Shown here in pieces: positions 1-8,676 of a stretch of DNA of 39,936 nt; position 1 is the stretch's first letter, and each line of letters starts with the position of its first letter. The notes beneath the pieces were generated by a model, which worked only from the letters and a program-made list of their open reading frames with translations, was not told the DNA's origin and searched no databases. The stretch is from an uncultured Clostridia bacterium. Lineage in GTDB: Bacteria > Bacillota > Clostridia > Christensenellales > Borkfalkiaceae. The position numbers and the translations under genes were made by a program. Location of the stretch: assembly GCA_944368925.1 (NCBI GenBank), contig CALVXG010000019.1:1-39936 (forward strand). Reading direction: 5' to 3'.

Positions 1-103
1 AGCGAAGGCGAAGCGATAAGCGGAGCGAAGGCGAAGCGATAAGCGGAGCGAAGGCGAAGCGATAAGCGGAGCGAAGGCGAAGCGATAAGCGGAGCGGAAA
101 GCG
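1..103. repeat. 23-bp tandem repeat, cut by window edge
   Basis: Four exact head-to-tail copies of a 23-bp GC-rich unit begin at 1, 24, 47 and 70; a degenerate tail follows to about 103. The unit begins AGCGAAGGCGAAGCG. The array may continue left of the window. Because 23 is not a multiple of 3, it cannot code for a uniform repeat peptide. There are no spacers, so it is not a CRISPR. Confidence 0.9.
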
Positions 104-412
104 GAAAAGGTTCCGACCCCTCGCCCAAACATAGGCGGTCTTTGTTGGCGGCGGAAAAATACGCCGCCAACAAAAGCAGAACGCATCTGAAACGGACAGA
201 AAAAGAAAGGCGCGGCCGCGGCGGGAAAGGCAACGATACCGCAAAGAAATTCGGCCGCAGACGGAAGGCGCGCGGCCGCACGACAAAGAAAAAGCCCTGC
301 GGCGCCCGCAGTTTTTTGCGGGCGCCGCAGGGCCAAAACAATGAAGGAGGGGGAACGGCCTAAGCCGTTCCCCCTCCTCGCGTTTAAAAAGTCGGATCTT
401 TATCCGTTCGTT
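104..412. other. Intergenic, no supported gene
   Basis: Apart from the hairpins at 294-377 I see nothing functional here. An open frame on the plus strand (142-363) is lysine/arginine-rich, has no ribosome binding site and runs through the hairpins, so I do not call it. Confidence 0.5.
286..377 (-). terminator. Two hairpins; intrinsic terminator of the zinc-ribbon gene
   Basis: Reading on the minus strand, a 14-bp stem (346-359 with 364-377) is followed by a 16-bp stem (294-309 with 318-333) whose 3' side runs into TTTTTCTTT. The second is a strong Rho-independent terminator for the gene ending at 413. Confidence 0.75.
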
Positions 413-928
413 TTAAAAATCATCGTCCTCGTCTTCGTCGTCCTCATCGTCGTCGTCATCGTCTTCGTCGCCGAGTCCGCCGAAGTCGGCGGCAGGATCG
501 TAATCGAGATCGTCCATCGGCGCTTCTTCCGTCGTGGAAGATTCTTCTTCCACGTAATCGTCGGTGAAATCGTCTTCGAAGTCGTCCGTGAAGTCGTCGC
601 CCAGATCGATGCCTTCCCCTTCCAGTTCGAGATCGCTCTCGTCCTCGTCGAGGTAGTTGCGCCATTCTTCGTCCTTTTCGGGGTCGATGTCCTCTTCCTC
701 TTCGTACTCCGCGTTCTTCTTGCACTCGTCGCACATCTTTTCGCCGGGGCGCATGAAGTTTTCACCGCAGACAGGACAAAGTTCCGTCTTGTCGGAATCT
801 TCGTCTTCGTCCAGGTCGGCAAATTTCAGTTTGCCGCCCTGCATTTCCGCAAGACATACGTCGCAAAAATCTTTATCCTCTTCAATATAATTCAGTTCGC
901 ATCTCGGACATTTTTTATACTTTACCAT
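413..928 (-). CDS. Double zinc-ribbon protein with long acidic tail
   Basis: A 171-residue protein with no confident family name. Two CxxC...CxxC zinc-ribbon modules are visible: Cys7/10/22/25 and Cys51/54/66/69. From about residue 75 to the end it is almost entirely Asp and Glu, with no membrane segment or signal peptide. This suggests a cytoplasmic zinc protein whose tail is disordered and strongly negative, as in proteins that bind basic partners or mimic nucleic acid; that role is inference. The start has a good ribosome binding site (GAGGTGG) and a promoter lies about 130 nt upstream. It is monocistronic, ending in a strong terminator. The low-complexity tail makes homology searches beyond the ribbons unreliable. 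Confidence 0.8.
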   Translation of the reverse strand: MVKYKKCPRCELNYIEEDKDFCDVCLAEMQGGKLKFADLDEDEDSDKTELCPVCGENFMRPGEKMCDECKKNAEYEEEEDIDPEKDEEWRNYLDEDESDLELEGEGIDLGDDFTDDFEDDFTDDYVEEESSTTEEAPMDDLDYDPAADFGGLGDEDDDDDDEDDEDEDDDF

Positions 929-1061
929 TCGTTTCCACCTCTGTGCGCTTCGATTGCCGCATCCTTGGCAATACCCGCTTTCTACAATATATTACCGCGA
1001 TTGCTGGTATGTGCAGTGCGCAGATTTTTAACCGCCTTGCGGCTCCCTTTTTTTCGGGGTC

Positions 1062-1090
1062 ATTATACACATTAATTCGCGGTTTGTAAA
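1062..1090 (-). promoter_or_regulatory. Promoter of the zinc-ribbon gene
   Basis: On the minus strand, TTTACA (1085-1090), a 17-nt spacer and TATAAT (1062-1067). The implied leader is about 125 nt long and has no obvious riboswitch. Confidence 0.7.
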
Positions 1091-1150
1091 GTATTTTCCG
1101 CAATTATTTATGAATTTTTTGCTAATTTTTGTCAGTTTTTTCGCTTTTGC

Positions 1151-1184
1151 AAAAAGACGGGGTTAAAACCCCGTCTTTTTGCAC
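1151..1184. terminator. Bidirectional terminator
   Basis: Perfect 14-bp stem (1151-1164 with 1167-1180) flanked by A and T runs on either side. It lies just downstream of the minus-strand lipoprotein gene ending at 1214. Confidence 0.8.
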
Positions 1185-1213
1185 ATTTTTCGGCATTTTA
1201 TGCCGTTTTTTCC

Positions 1214-3142
1214 TTACTCTTCCGTCTTCGTCAACAACAGATCGGTCACCAGCGAATCTGCGATCGATTCCGCATCCGCATCGCTGCGCGCTCCCAACAG
1301 ATCATAATAATACGTCTGCACGTTGTACGCCGCATCGCCGTCCTTCAGATCGTTGAAGTTGAACCCGTGCGCCGCGCCGCACGTCGCGTACGCTTCCAAA
1401 ACTTCCAAATCTTCCTGCTGGTATTCGTCTTTATGCTCCGCTTCGTAGACCGTCTGCGTCGAGCCCGTGTAATAATAATACTTCGCCGCATTCGACGCAT
1501 CCGAGAATTTCTCCGAAATGTCCGTGAACGCATCCTGCACGTCCTGGTATTTCTCGTTCAGCGCCGTCAACGCATTGTTGTCCGCAGGCTCCTTCATCAC
1601 GTACACGTAATTGTCCGCGTACGACTCCGCATTCGAGAAGAACAAATACCCGTTCAGCGTCTCCGGTACGTACCAGCTCGAATTGTAATCGATCTTTAAA
1701 TACTGCGTCGCCGTGTAATCGTCGTTGTCCGCCGACGGCCCCATCAGATTGTAATCGTCCTGCGTTCCGTCATAACGGATCCGCCACAACGCGTTCCCGT
1801 TCGTCCCCGTCTTGGAAAAATACAGGTACCCGTTCGCAAGATATTGCAGCGTCGCCCCTTCCTGGTTGCGCGCCAACAATACGTCTTCCTCTATGTTCTG
1901 CGCGCCGCTCCCTACCTTGATACGGTGAATTACATTCCCCGAATCCAGATAAATATAATACTGCGCTCCATCCTGATAATAGTACAGCGCCGTCTCCGTT
2001 GCCGCGTCCGTCGTCGATGCCACCATCTGCAACGCGCCCGCTTCCGCATTCGAAAGATCGGGGTTCGCCGTCACACTGTTCCACCCGTCCTTCACATCCG
2101 CATCCGCCAACGCATATATAAATGAAGAACTACTCGAATCCTGGCTCGTCACTTTCAGATATACGCGCCCTTCCGTCATCTTCACGATCTCGTACGAGTA
2201 TCCGCCCGCACTGCGGATCGTAAGCCCGTCCTTGTAATCATGGTTGAACGGCGTAGCCGTTTTGCTGCTCCCGATTCCGTCCAGTACGATCGTGCCGAGA
2301 TTGATATACTCCATCTCGTACCCTTCGTCCCCTTCCTTCTTGGAAGAATCGGTGTATCCGTCCGAAAGATCCAGCTCGTACGGGCTCTCCGTCGCCGACG
2401 CGCTCACCTTGTAAAGCTGATTGTACGCTTCGTTCGTCGTGTTCGGATACGAGTCCCGCACCGCTACCGCCATCGTATAGTAAACCGTTCCGCTCTCCGC
2501 ATTTGTGTCGAACGCATAGTCCGTATACCCCGACACAAGCACCGTGTTCACTCCCGTCTGCGTGTTCACCGAATGAATTTCACTGTTCGTCGCGTCTACA
2601 TACAACAGATAGACCGTCCCGTTCTCCTGCACGTAACGGTACGGCGTGCTGTTGTCCGAAAGCTGCACATAATAGTCCTTCTTCGTCTCCGATCCGTCCA
2701 GCTTCGTCCGCTTGAAATCCAAATACGAACTCTCGATCTGCCCTTCCATGTTCTTCGTCGTATTCGGCGTCGCATAGTAGACATAATCGCCGTATATATA
2801 CACGCCCGACGTGTAATCTTGCGTGATGATCAGCTGCGGTACCACGATCTCCGCTTTCGAATAATCCCCGTTCGCAAGATCCGTCTCCGAAATCCGCATC
2901 AGCGATCCCTTGACTACGTTCCCGAACGTGTTGTCCGCGGAATAATCTTCCGCCCCGTTAATAAAATAATACCAGCTGTCCTTCTTTACCACAAACCCGC
3001 CGTTCGATTCCGCCGCGTTTTCCGACGATACGTACCCGTCCAACGGTTTCCTGTTCAGCGTTTTGCCGCACCCTGCCATCGTTCCCGCCGAAAGCGCGAG
3101 CGCCAGAAGCAGCATTAAAAATTTCTTGCCTTTTTTCAGCAT
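1214..3142 (-). CDS. Large secreted lipoprotein, beta-rich (propeller-like)
   Basis: A 642-residue lipoprotein. The N-terminus is a type II signal peptide: basic MLKKGKK, a Leu/Ala-rich core, and lipobox ending in Cys25. The rest is extracellular and rich in Tyr, Asp, Ser and Thr, with recurring short strands such as YVYYA, YYFIN and GYLYFSK spaced like beta-propeller blades; DUF5050-like domains look similar, but I cannot confirm the family. The start at 3142 is chosen because AAGGAG precedes it by 10 nt and the lipobox is then correctly placed; the frame stays open upstream to 3217 but that extension is basic and lacks a ribosome binding site. It is monocistronic, with its own promoter and terminator. 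Probable role: cell-surface binding or sensing; substrate unknown. Confidence 0.85.
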   Translation of the reverse strand: MLKKGKKFLMLLLALALSAGTMAGCGKTLNRKPLDGYVSSENAAESNGGFVVKKDSWYYFINGAEDYSADNTFGNVVKGSLMRISETDLANGDYSKAEIVVPQLIITQDYTSGVYIYGDYVYYATPNTTKNMEGQIESSYLDFKRTKLDGSETKKDYYVQLSDNSTPYRYVQENGTVYLLYVDATNSEIHSVNTQTGVNTVLVSGYTDYAFDTNAESGTVYYTMAVAVRDSYPNTTNEAYNQLYKVSASATESPYELDLSDGYTDSSKKEGDEGYEMEYINLGTIVLDGIGSSKTATPFNHDYKDGLTIRSAGGYSYEIVKMTEGRVYLKVTSQDSSSSSFIYALADADVKDGWNSVTANPDLSNAEAGALQMVASTTDAATETALYYYQDGAQYYIYLDSGNVIHRIKVGSGAQNIEEDVLLARNQEGATLQYLANGYLYFSKTGTNGNALWRIRYDGTQDDYNLMGPSADNDDYTATQYLKIDYNSSWYVPETLNGYLFFSNAESYADNYVYVMKEPADNNALTALNEKYQDVQDAFTDISEKFSDASNAAKYYYYTGSTQTVYEAEHKDEYQQEDLEVLEAYATCGAAHGFNFNDLKDGDAAYNVQTYYYDLLGARSDADAESIADSLVTDLLLTKTEE

Positions 3143-3211
3143 AAATGCGAGACTCCTTGTCCTCTGAATCTTGAGCGATTTGCACCGCCGTTTGCGATGC
3201 GATCCCCTCTT

Positions 3212-3268
3212 CGGCATACTTATGCCGATATACCTTTCTATTATATATCAAAATGATCGTTTACGCAA
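3212..3268 (-). promoter_or_regulatory. Promoter with adjacent palindrome (possible operator)
   Basis: Minus strand: TTGCGT (3263-3268), 17 nt, then perfect TATAAT (3240-3245). Immediately downstream, around +6 to +21, sits the perfect palindrome CGGCATACTTATGCCG (3212-3227). A repressor bound there could block elongation of the lipoprotein transcript; this is inference. Confidence 0.65.
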
Positions 3269-3338
3269 TAAAAAAGCATAAAAATTTCATGAAAATTTTG
3301 CGTAAACCACGATAAAATAACCATTTTCGGAGTCTGTT

Positions 3339-3581
3339 ATGGATAAATTCGGTCTTTTCAGCTTGCTTTCCGCACTCACTTCCCCCGCCGACGGCGATAC
3401 GCCCCGCCCCGCGGAAGATCCTTCCGCCGCGCCTCCTTCCCCGCCCGCGCAGAACGAAAACCGACCCGCTTCGCCGCCCGCCGGGTTCTTCTCCCCCGAC
3501 GAACGGCTCGCCCGCGCCGCAAGCCTGCTCGAACGCCACAACGCCATCTCGCGGCGCATCGACAAAAAAAACGGAAAATAG
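3339..3581 (+). CDS. Small hypothetical protein, proline-rich middle
   Basis: An 80-residue ORF divergent from the large lipoprotein. It starts with a hydrophobic MDKFGLFSLLSAL stretch, has a Pro/Ala/Asp-rich low-complexity middle (residues 15-48) and ends in a charged helical segment (ERLARAASLLERHNAI). CGGAG lies about 9 nt before the ATG. A GC hairpin at 3696-3731 could end its transcript. I do not recognise the family and no function can be read from it. It may be real because it has a ribosome binding site and amphipathic ends, but its short length and low complexity keep confidence moderate. Confidence 0.5.
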   Translation: MDKFGLFSLLSALTSPADGDTPRPAEDPSAAPPSPPAQNENRPASPPAGFFSPDERLARAASLLERHNAISRRIDKKNGK

Positions 3582-4173
3582 TCCGCTTTTTTGCCGCCGC
3601 TTTGCCGCCCCGTCCCCGCTTTTTTGCGGCTTTTCGGGTGCTTTTTCCTTCTTCGGCGGCGCGGGACAAGCCTTTCCCCTCGTTTATTTTTAAAGGCCCC
3701 GCCCCGCAAGCCAGGCTTGCGGGGCGGGGGCTTTCGGCGCGGCGGACGAGGTTAAGTGTAGGCGGGGTTGTGTGTGGGAGAGGTTATGTGTAGGCGAAGT
3801 TGAGTGTGGGCGGGGTCGGGTGTGGGTGGGGTCACAGGCGAGTGCAAGGTCGGGCGCCGTTGCGGGATCGGGAGCCGTTGCGAGGTCGCGGGCGTAGCGA
3901 CAGAAGGCCGAGCAAATACGAAGCAACCAACGGAACGACGCCAAACGGAGCGGCGGGGCAAAAAAGCCAAACGTCGGCCGAAAACGGCGTACGTGGCGCG
4001 GCAAACGTCGTGAAAACGGGAAACGTACAGAAAAATTCTGCGCGTGCGGGGAAGACGACATCAACGCGCGGCAAAAGCGGAAAACGCTTCCGCGCGGCGA
4101 AGGGGCAAAGCGCACGAAAAAGAGGCGGAGGCGGCAGCAAAATGCTGCCGCCTCCATCCTTTTTCACGGCGTG
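3582..4173. other. Intergenic, repeats and hairpins, no supported gene
   Basis: The stretch holds a GC hairpin (3696-3731, 16-bp stem), a 16-bp minisatellite (3751-3830), a degenerate GC-rich continuation to about 3900 and another hairpin (4127-4155). Several frames are open across it on both strands, but they are arginine/proline-rich, lack ribosome binding sites and run through the repeats. Confidence 0.6.
3751..3830. repeat. 16-bp minisatellite, five copies
   Basis: Five contiguous 16-bp units begin at 3751, 3767, 3783, 3799 and 3815, with approximate consensus GTTNNGTGTRGGNRRG. Copies differ from one another, so the array is not very recent. The length is not a multiple of 3. Confidence 0.8.
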
Positions 4174-4203
4174 AAAAATCCGCCGCGCGGAATGCGCGGC
4201 GGA
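4127..4203 (-). terminator. Terminators after rpsI
   Basis: Minus strand: a GC stem (4179-4188 with 4193-4203) followed by TTTTT (4178-4174), then a second perfect 13-bp stem (4127-4139 with 4143-4155). The first is a classic intrinsic terminator for rplM-rpsI; the second may be a backup. Confidence 0.75.
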
Positions 4204-4240
4204 CAGATTCCGAAAATATGAACGCAGAGCGTCCCCGAGA

Positions 4241-4654
4241 TTATCTCTTGGAGAACTGCGGTGCGCGACGAGCTTTCTTCAAGCCGTACTTCTTTCTTTC
4301 TTTTGCTCTCGGGTCACGGGTAAGGAACCCTTCCTTTTTGAGCGCGGGGCGAAGTTCGGGCTGCGCCTGAATGAGCGCGCGCGAAATGCCGTGGCGGATC
4401 GCACCCGCCTGGCCCGTATAACCGCCGCCGCAAACGTTTACGACGATGTCATACGCGCTTTCCGTCTGCGTGAGCACGACGGGCTGTTTGACGATATACT
4501 GAAGCGTTCCCTGCGGGAAGTAATCTTCCAGGGCGCGATCGTTGATCACGATGCTGCCGCTGCCGCCGGGAATCAGGCGGACACGGGCGATCGCCTTTTT
4601 TCTTCTGCCCGTTCCCCAGAACTGCAATTTCTTTTTCAATGTCGGTTTAGCCAT
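4241..4654 (-). CDS. rpsI: 30S ribosomal protein S9
   Basis: A 137-residue protein of normal S9 length. It shows the family signature [14 protein letters not shown] near the N-terminus, the central [19 protein letters not shown] and the basic C-terminal tail ending in [12 protein letters not shown], which in ribosomes reaches the P-site tRNA. It follows rplM by only 12 nt, with GTGAGGTG as ribosome binding site, the usual bacterial L13-S9 operon. Strong intrinsic terminators follow. Nothing is odd about it. Confidence 0.98.
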   Translation of the reverse strand: MAKPTLKKKLQFWGTGRRKKAIARVRLIPGGSGSIVINDRALEDYFPQGTLQYIVKQPVVLTQTESAYDIVVNVCGGGYTGQAGAIRHGISRALIQAQPELRPALKKEGFLTRDPRAKERKKYGLKKARRAPQFSKR

Positions 4655-4666
4655 TCTCGCACCTCA

Positions 4667-5098
4667 CTAAAATAACTTAAGTTCTTCGGGCTTCTGCGCC
4701 TCGTGGTTGTGATCGCCGTTCTTGTAAACGCGCAGTTTCTTGATCATCTTTCTGCCGAGAGAGTTCTTCGGGAGCATTCCGCGTACAGCTTCATAAACCG
4801 CAACGTCGCTCTTTTCCGCGAGCATTTTGCGGTAAGAAATTTCTTTCAAGCCTCCGATGTAGCCGGTGTGGTATCTGTAAAACTTGTCGTCCAGCTTTTT
4901 GCCCGTGAGAAGCACTTTATCGCTGTTGATGACAATTACAAAGTCGCCCGTATCGACGTTGGGAGTAAACGTGGGTTTGTTTTTTCCGCGAAGAACGGCC
5001 GCGACCTTCGAAGCAAGTCTTCCGAGCGGTACGCCCGCAGCATCGACAACATACCATTTTCTCTCTACTGTTTGGGCGTTTGCCATGTAGGTCTTCAT
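4667..5098 (-). CDS. rplM: 50S ribosomal protein L13
   Basis: A 143-residue protein matching L13 in length and motifs: [17 protein letters not shown] near the start, [14 protein letters not shown] in the middle and [14 protein letters not shown] towards the end. L13 is an early-assembly protein of the large subunit. It is the first gene of the rplM-rpsI operon, with AAGGAG before the start. The promoter and a leader of about 70 nt lie upstream. L13 often represses its own mRNA through a leader structure; a small stem is present here, but I cannot show it is that element. Confidence 0.98.
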   Translation of the reverse strand: MKTYMANAQTVERKWYVVDAAGVPLGRLASKVAAVLRGKNKPTFTPNVDTGDFVIVINSDKVLLTGKKLDDKFYRYHTGYIGGLKEISYRKMLAEKSDVAVYEAVRGMLPKNSLGRKMIKKLRVYKNGDHNHEAQKPEELKLF

Positions 5099-5138
5099 GA
5101 TGTTGTTCTCCTTGTCTTGTTTTTATAGTGAATGGATC

Positions 5139-5204
5139 GGCGTACCATAGACGCCTTCCGTTGTTTACTCAATAAATTTTATCTTATATCCAAAATACTG
5201 TCAA
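5139..5204 (-). promoter_or_regulatory. rplM promoter and leader hairpin
   Basis: Minus strand: perfect TTGACA (5199-5204), 17 nt, TAAAAT (5176-5181). In the leader a 5-bp stem (5139-5143 with 5151-5155) may belong to an L13 autoregulatory leader; this is unproven. Confidence 0.65.
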
Positions 5205-5285
5205 GCGGTTTTGATTGCGCTTTTGCGACTTTTTTTAAAAAAAAGTTTTTTTCCTTGCAAAAAGGGGGAAAATTCCCGTTCGGTC

Positions 5286-5316
5286 TTGACAAACGGGGCT
5301 TTCGGGTGTATATAAT
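5286..5316 (+). promoter_or_regulatory. Promoter of the flavin-reductase-like gene
   Basis: Perfect TTGACA at 5286-5291, followed by overlapping -10 candidates TATATA (5309-5314, 17-nt spacer) and TATAAT (5311-5316, 19-nt spacer). Confidence 0.7.
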
Positions 5317-5361
5317 AAAGAAAAAGCGCATTTTTTGAATGCGCGAAAGAGAGAGCTGTGT

Positions 5362-6276
5362 ATGGAAAATTTCAAAGACCTGCGGATCGTGGATAATTTT
5401 TACCAGACGTCCGCCTTTTTCCCGATGCCGACCGTACTTGTGGGCACGGTTTCGGAAAACGGAATGACCAATCTCGGATCGTATTCGCTGTGTTTCCCCT
5501 ACTACATTGCGGGGAAAGAACGTTACGCCATGCTGCTCGAATGCCGCAATTCTTCCAACACGGCGCAGAATATCCTGCAAAACAAGACCGTTTCGCTGAA
5601 TTTTATCCCCGACGAGCGAAAATATTTCCGCGAAGCGGTGCGCCTCGGCTTTCCCGGCGACACGACCGCCGAAAAGATGAAAAACTGCCTTTTTCACCTG
5701 CAAAAAAGCGAACTTGCGGGCGTTCGGCCGCAGATCGTCTCGGAAGCGTTCCAGGTCTTCGAATGCACCTGGGACGACTCCCTCGAAGACGCTTACCTCG
5801 ATAAGGCGGGCAATCTTGAAGGCTACGATCCCCCTTACCGCAATTTCAACGGCATCACCAGCAAATTCGGCGCGCATTTCATTTTAAAGATCGACAAGAT
5901 CTATATGAAAGAAAAATACTACGACGCCATCTTAAACGGCGTCAAAGCGGGAAGTTTCCCCCGCGTGCCCGTCGATTACGGCTACCGCGACAGCACCAAT
6001 TTCTGGTATACCAAATTCCGCCGCCCCATTCCCGAAAAGATCCAGGCGAAAGAAGGCAACATCGATTCCGTCATCTACGCCGCCGAACGCACCGACCCCG
6101 ACGTCAAATTTACCCGCGAAGCGTGCGCAAAACTCACCAAGATCCCGCGCGTGTTCTTAAAAGCCGCGCTCGCACAGATGGTCGCCATCGCCAAAGAAGA
6201 AGGCATTACCGTCATCGACGAAGCCGCTTTGCAGATCATCAACGACAAGCGCCGCACCGATAAAAAGAAAAAATAA
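5362..6276 (+). CDS. Flavin reductase-like FMN-binding protein
   Basis: A 304-residue protein. The first 200 residues resemble the flavin reductase-like split-barrel family (Flavin_Reduct, DIM6/NTAB type): FPMPTVLVGTVSENGMTNLGSYS, then LLECRNSSNTAQNILQNKTVSLNFI, where FMN phosphate and ring would lie. Members bind FMN non-covalently and reduce it or use it as cofactor; the partner here is unknown. The C-terminal part (about 240-304) is lysine-rich and helical. The ATG at 5362 is preferred over an upstream TTG at 5335 because a GAGAG lies about 8 nt before it; that site is weak. It is transcribed alone, with a strong promoter and a terminator right after the stop. Confidence 0.85.
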   Translation: MENFKDLRIVDNFYQTSAFFPMPTVLVGTVSENGMTNLGSYSLCFPYYIAGKERYAMLLECRNSSNTAQNILQNKTVSLNFIPDERKYFREAVRLGFPGDTTAEKMKNCLFHLQKSELAGVRPQIVSEAFQVFECTWDDSLEDAYLDKAGNLEGYDPPYRNFNGITSKFGAHFILKIDKIYMKEKYYDAILNGVKAGSFPRVPVDYGYRDSTNFWYTKFRRPIPEKIQAKEGNIDSVIYAAERTDPDVKFTREACAKLTKIPRVFLKAALAQMVAIAKEEGITVIDEAALQIINDKRRTDKKKK

Positions 6277-6282
6277 TTCCCC

Positions 6283-6316
6283 GTCCGCGCCGCATTCTTT
6301 GCGGCGCGGACTTTTA
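6283..6316 (+). terminator. Terminator of the flavin-reductase-like gene
   Basis: An 11-bp GC stem (6283-6293 with 6301-6311) followed by TTTT, seven nucleotides after the stop codon. Confidence 0.85.
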
Positions 6317-6656
6317 CAAAAATTTTTTCAGAGCAAGGAGAACAAAAAATGTGCCGTTTGTTAAAACTCAAAATTTGTGTAAAACGGACGGGTTAAATTT
6401 CAACGAAGAAAAATTTTTCAAAGCAAAAACGAGCGCGCAAAAATTGCGCGCTCGTTTTTTATTTCGACCGTACGGAAAAAGCATAAAGCGCGCCATTTGT
6501 CACAGCGCGGAACAGGCAAACGAAAAGCCCGCGTAACCTGTTTGAACGGCCCTTTCTATCATAAAAAAGAGCGAAGATCTTTCAAATCTTCGCTCTTTTT
6601 TCTCTTGCAGGCGTTGCACTGTCCGCCCCGCCCGCAAGCCGTTTTCCTTTATATAA
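6317..6656. other. Intergenic with two terminators
   Basis: Contains a stem at 6431-6453 followed by TTTTTT on the plus strand, and a stem at 6563-6602 that serves pckG on the minus strand. A short plus-strand ORF (6351-6536) spans the first hairpin and has no ribosome binding site. Confidence 0.6.
6563..6602 (-). terminator. pckG terminator (bidirectional)
   Basis: An A/T-flanked stem of about 15 bp (6563-6577 with 6587-6602) and a 6-nt loop, 55 nt after the pckG stop. Confidence 0.85.
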
Positions 6657-8447
6657 TTATTTGTTGAGGTTTGCTTTCAGATTTGCAAGCGCGTCGGAAA
6701 GCTCTTTCGGGAGACGATCGCCGAACTGTTTGTAGAATTCTTCGATGCCGTCCGCCTCTTTCTTCCAGGTCTCTTTGTCCACCGTCAGGATCTCTTTCAG
6801 CGTTTCGGGCGTCACGTCCGTGCCCTCGATGTTGATGTCTTCCGGCTTCGGAACATAGCCGATCGGGGTCTCCACCGCATCGACTTTGCCTTCACAGCGC
6901 TTGATGATCCATTCGAGAACACGCATATTGTCGCCGAATCCAGGCCACAGGAAATGTCCTTCGTCGTCCAGACGGAACCAGTTGACGTTGAAGATCTTCG
7001 GCTGATTCTTGACTTTCTTGCCCATGTCGATCCAGTGCTGGAAGTAGTCGCCCATATGATAGCCGCAGAACGGACGCATCGCCATCGGATCGCGGCGCAC
7101 TACGCCGACCGCACCCGTAGCAGCAGCCGTCGTTTCGCTCGCCATGATCGAGCCGACAAACACACCGTTGTTCCAATCCTTGCTCTGGTATACCAGCGGA
7201 GCCGTTTTCGCACGGCGGCCGCCGAATACGATCGCCGACAGAGGAACACCCTTCGGATTGTCGAACTCCTTGCTGATGCAAGGGCAGTTCTTCGCGGGTG
7301 CCGTGAAACGGCTGTTCGGATGCGCGCCCTTCACGCCCGCAGCGCGCGCTGCGTCGTCCCAAGGGTTGCCCTTCCAGTCCACCGCGTGCTTGGGCGGATT
7401 CTTGTCAAGTCCTTCCCACCATACGGTGTTGTTGTCCAGATTGTGCGCCACGTTCGTGAAAATCGTGCCCCTCTGCGTCGTGTGCAGCGCGTTCGGGTTG
7501 GATTTCTCGTTCGTGCCGGGCGCTACGCCGAAGAACCCGTTTTCAGGGTTCATCGCCCACAGCCTGCCGTCCGCTCCCACGCGGATCCAGGCAATATCGT
7601 CGCCCACGCACCAGATTTTATAACCCTTCTTGCGATAGCTTTCCGGAGGGATCAGCATTGCAAGGTTCGTCTTGCCGCATGCCGAAGGGAATGCCGCCGC
7701 AATGTATTTCACGTCGCCGTCCGGTTTCTCAAAGCCCAGAATCAGCATGTGCTCCGCCATCCAGCCCTCGTTCTTGCCGAGATACGATGCAATACGCAAA
7801 GCAAAGCACTTTTTACCCAACAGCACGTTCCCGCCGTAACCCGAATTGCACGACCAGATCGTGTTGTCCTCGGGGAAATGCAGAATATATCTCTTCGTTT
7901 CGTCCAGCTGGCACTTCGAATGCAAGCCCTTGACAAAATCACCGTCTTTGCCCAGAACGTCCAAAACGTCCGTCCCGACACGCGTCATGATCTCCATGTT
8001 CAGAACAACGTAAATGCTGTCCGTCAGCTCGATACCGATCTTCGCAAATTCGCTCCCTACGATGCCCATCGAATAAGGAATGACATACATGGTCCTGCCC
8101 TGCATCGAATTCTTGAAGATGTCCGAAGCCATCTTGTACGCTTCCTTCGGATCCATCCAGTTGTTGATGGGGCCCGCATCGTTCTTGTCACGGCAGCAGA
8201 TGAAGGTTCTGTCCTCCACGCGCGCTACGTCGTTGACCGCCGTGCGGTGCAGATAGCATTCGGGCAGCAGATCTTCGTTCAGTTTGATCATCTCGCCCGT
8301 TGCGCACGCCTCGGCACGCAGTTCGTCACGCTGTTCCTTGCTGCCGTCGATCCACACAATGCGGTCAGGATTGCAAAGAGCCGCGCTCTCGTCGATAAAA
8401 CTCAAAACTTTTTTGTTCTCAGTCAGAGGCTTTTCATACTTTGCCAT
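6657..8447 (-). CDS. pckG: Phosphoenolpyruvate carboxykinase (GTP)
   Basis: A 596-residue enzyme interconverting oxaloacetate + GTP and PEP + CO2 + GDP. The GTP-type family is shown by the kinase-1a loop PSACGKTN (about 254-261) with its active-site Cys, kinase-2 motif CVGDDIAW (280-287) and guanine-pocket motif NPENGFFGVAPGT (300-312). The R-loop and substrate-binding residues also look intact. The length is normal for PckG. The start is the ATG at 8447: AAAGGAG lies 10 nt before it; a TTG three codons upstream is less likely. It has its own promoter and terminator. In anaerobic fermenters this enzyme often runs in the CO2-fixing direction; that is inference. Confidence 0.97.
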   Translation of the reverse strand: MAKYEKPLTENKKVLSFIDESAALCNPDRIVWIDGSKEQRDELRAEACATGEMIKLNEDLLPECYLHRTAVNDVARVEDRTFICCRDKNDAGPINNWMDPKEAYKMASDIFKNSMQGRTMYVIPYSMGIVGSEFAKIGIELTDSIYVVLNMEIMTRVGTDVLDVLGKDGDFVKGLHSKCQLDETKRYILHFPEDNTIWSCNSGYGGNVLLGKKCFALRIASYLGKNEGWMAEHMLILGFEKPDGDVKYIAAAFPSACGKTNLAMLIPPESYRKKGYKIWCVGDDIAWIRVGADGRLWAMNPENGFFGVAPGTNEKSNPNALHTTQRGTIFTNVAHNLDNNTVWWEGLDKNPPKHAVDWKGNPWDDAARAAGVKGAHPNSRFTAPAKNCPCISKEFDNPKGVPLSAIVFGGRRAKTAPLVYQSKDWNNGVFVGSIMASETTAAATGAVGVVRRDPMAMRPFCGYHMGDYFQHWIDMGKKVKNQPKIFNVNWFRLDDEGHFLWPGFGDNMRVLEWIIKRCEGKVDAVETPIGYVPKPEDINIEGTDVTPETLKEILTVDKETWKKEADGIEEFYKQFGDRLPKELSDALANLKANLNK

Positions 8448-8514
8448 ACCTATCAATCTCCTTTTTGGAAGAATTTTTACACAATCAAAAGGTGCCTTCT
8501 ACACCCGTACTTTC

Positions 8515-8543
8515 ATTATAAACTCTTTTTCCGAAAAAGTAAA
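8515..8543 (-). promoter_or_regulatory. pckG promoter
   Basis: Minus strand: TTTACT (8538-8543), 17 nt, TATAAT (8515-8520). The leader is about 60 nt. Confidence 0.7.
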
Positions 8544-8676
8544 CTTTTTTCACGACGATTTTTGTGCGGGTACGTTTTTTCGGTTTTTTTCTCTTTTTCG
8601 ACACATCTGTATATTTTCCGCCGTGAAAGAATATATATAATGATACACGAAACCTTTTCCATAGGCGGAATAAACG

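Noticed and set aside
1-103. CRISPR array at the left edge
   Set aside because: The copies are contiguous with no unique spacers and no cas genes are in view.
341-1075. 244-residue plus-strand ORF across the acidic zinc-ribbon gene
   Set aside because: Val/Phe-rich reverse complement of the acidic codons; no ribosome binding site and it starts inside a terminator hairpin.
3690-4174. ORFs over the 16-bp minisatellite on both strands
   Set aside because: They read through repeats and hairpins, are Arg/Pro-rich and lack start signals.
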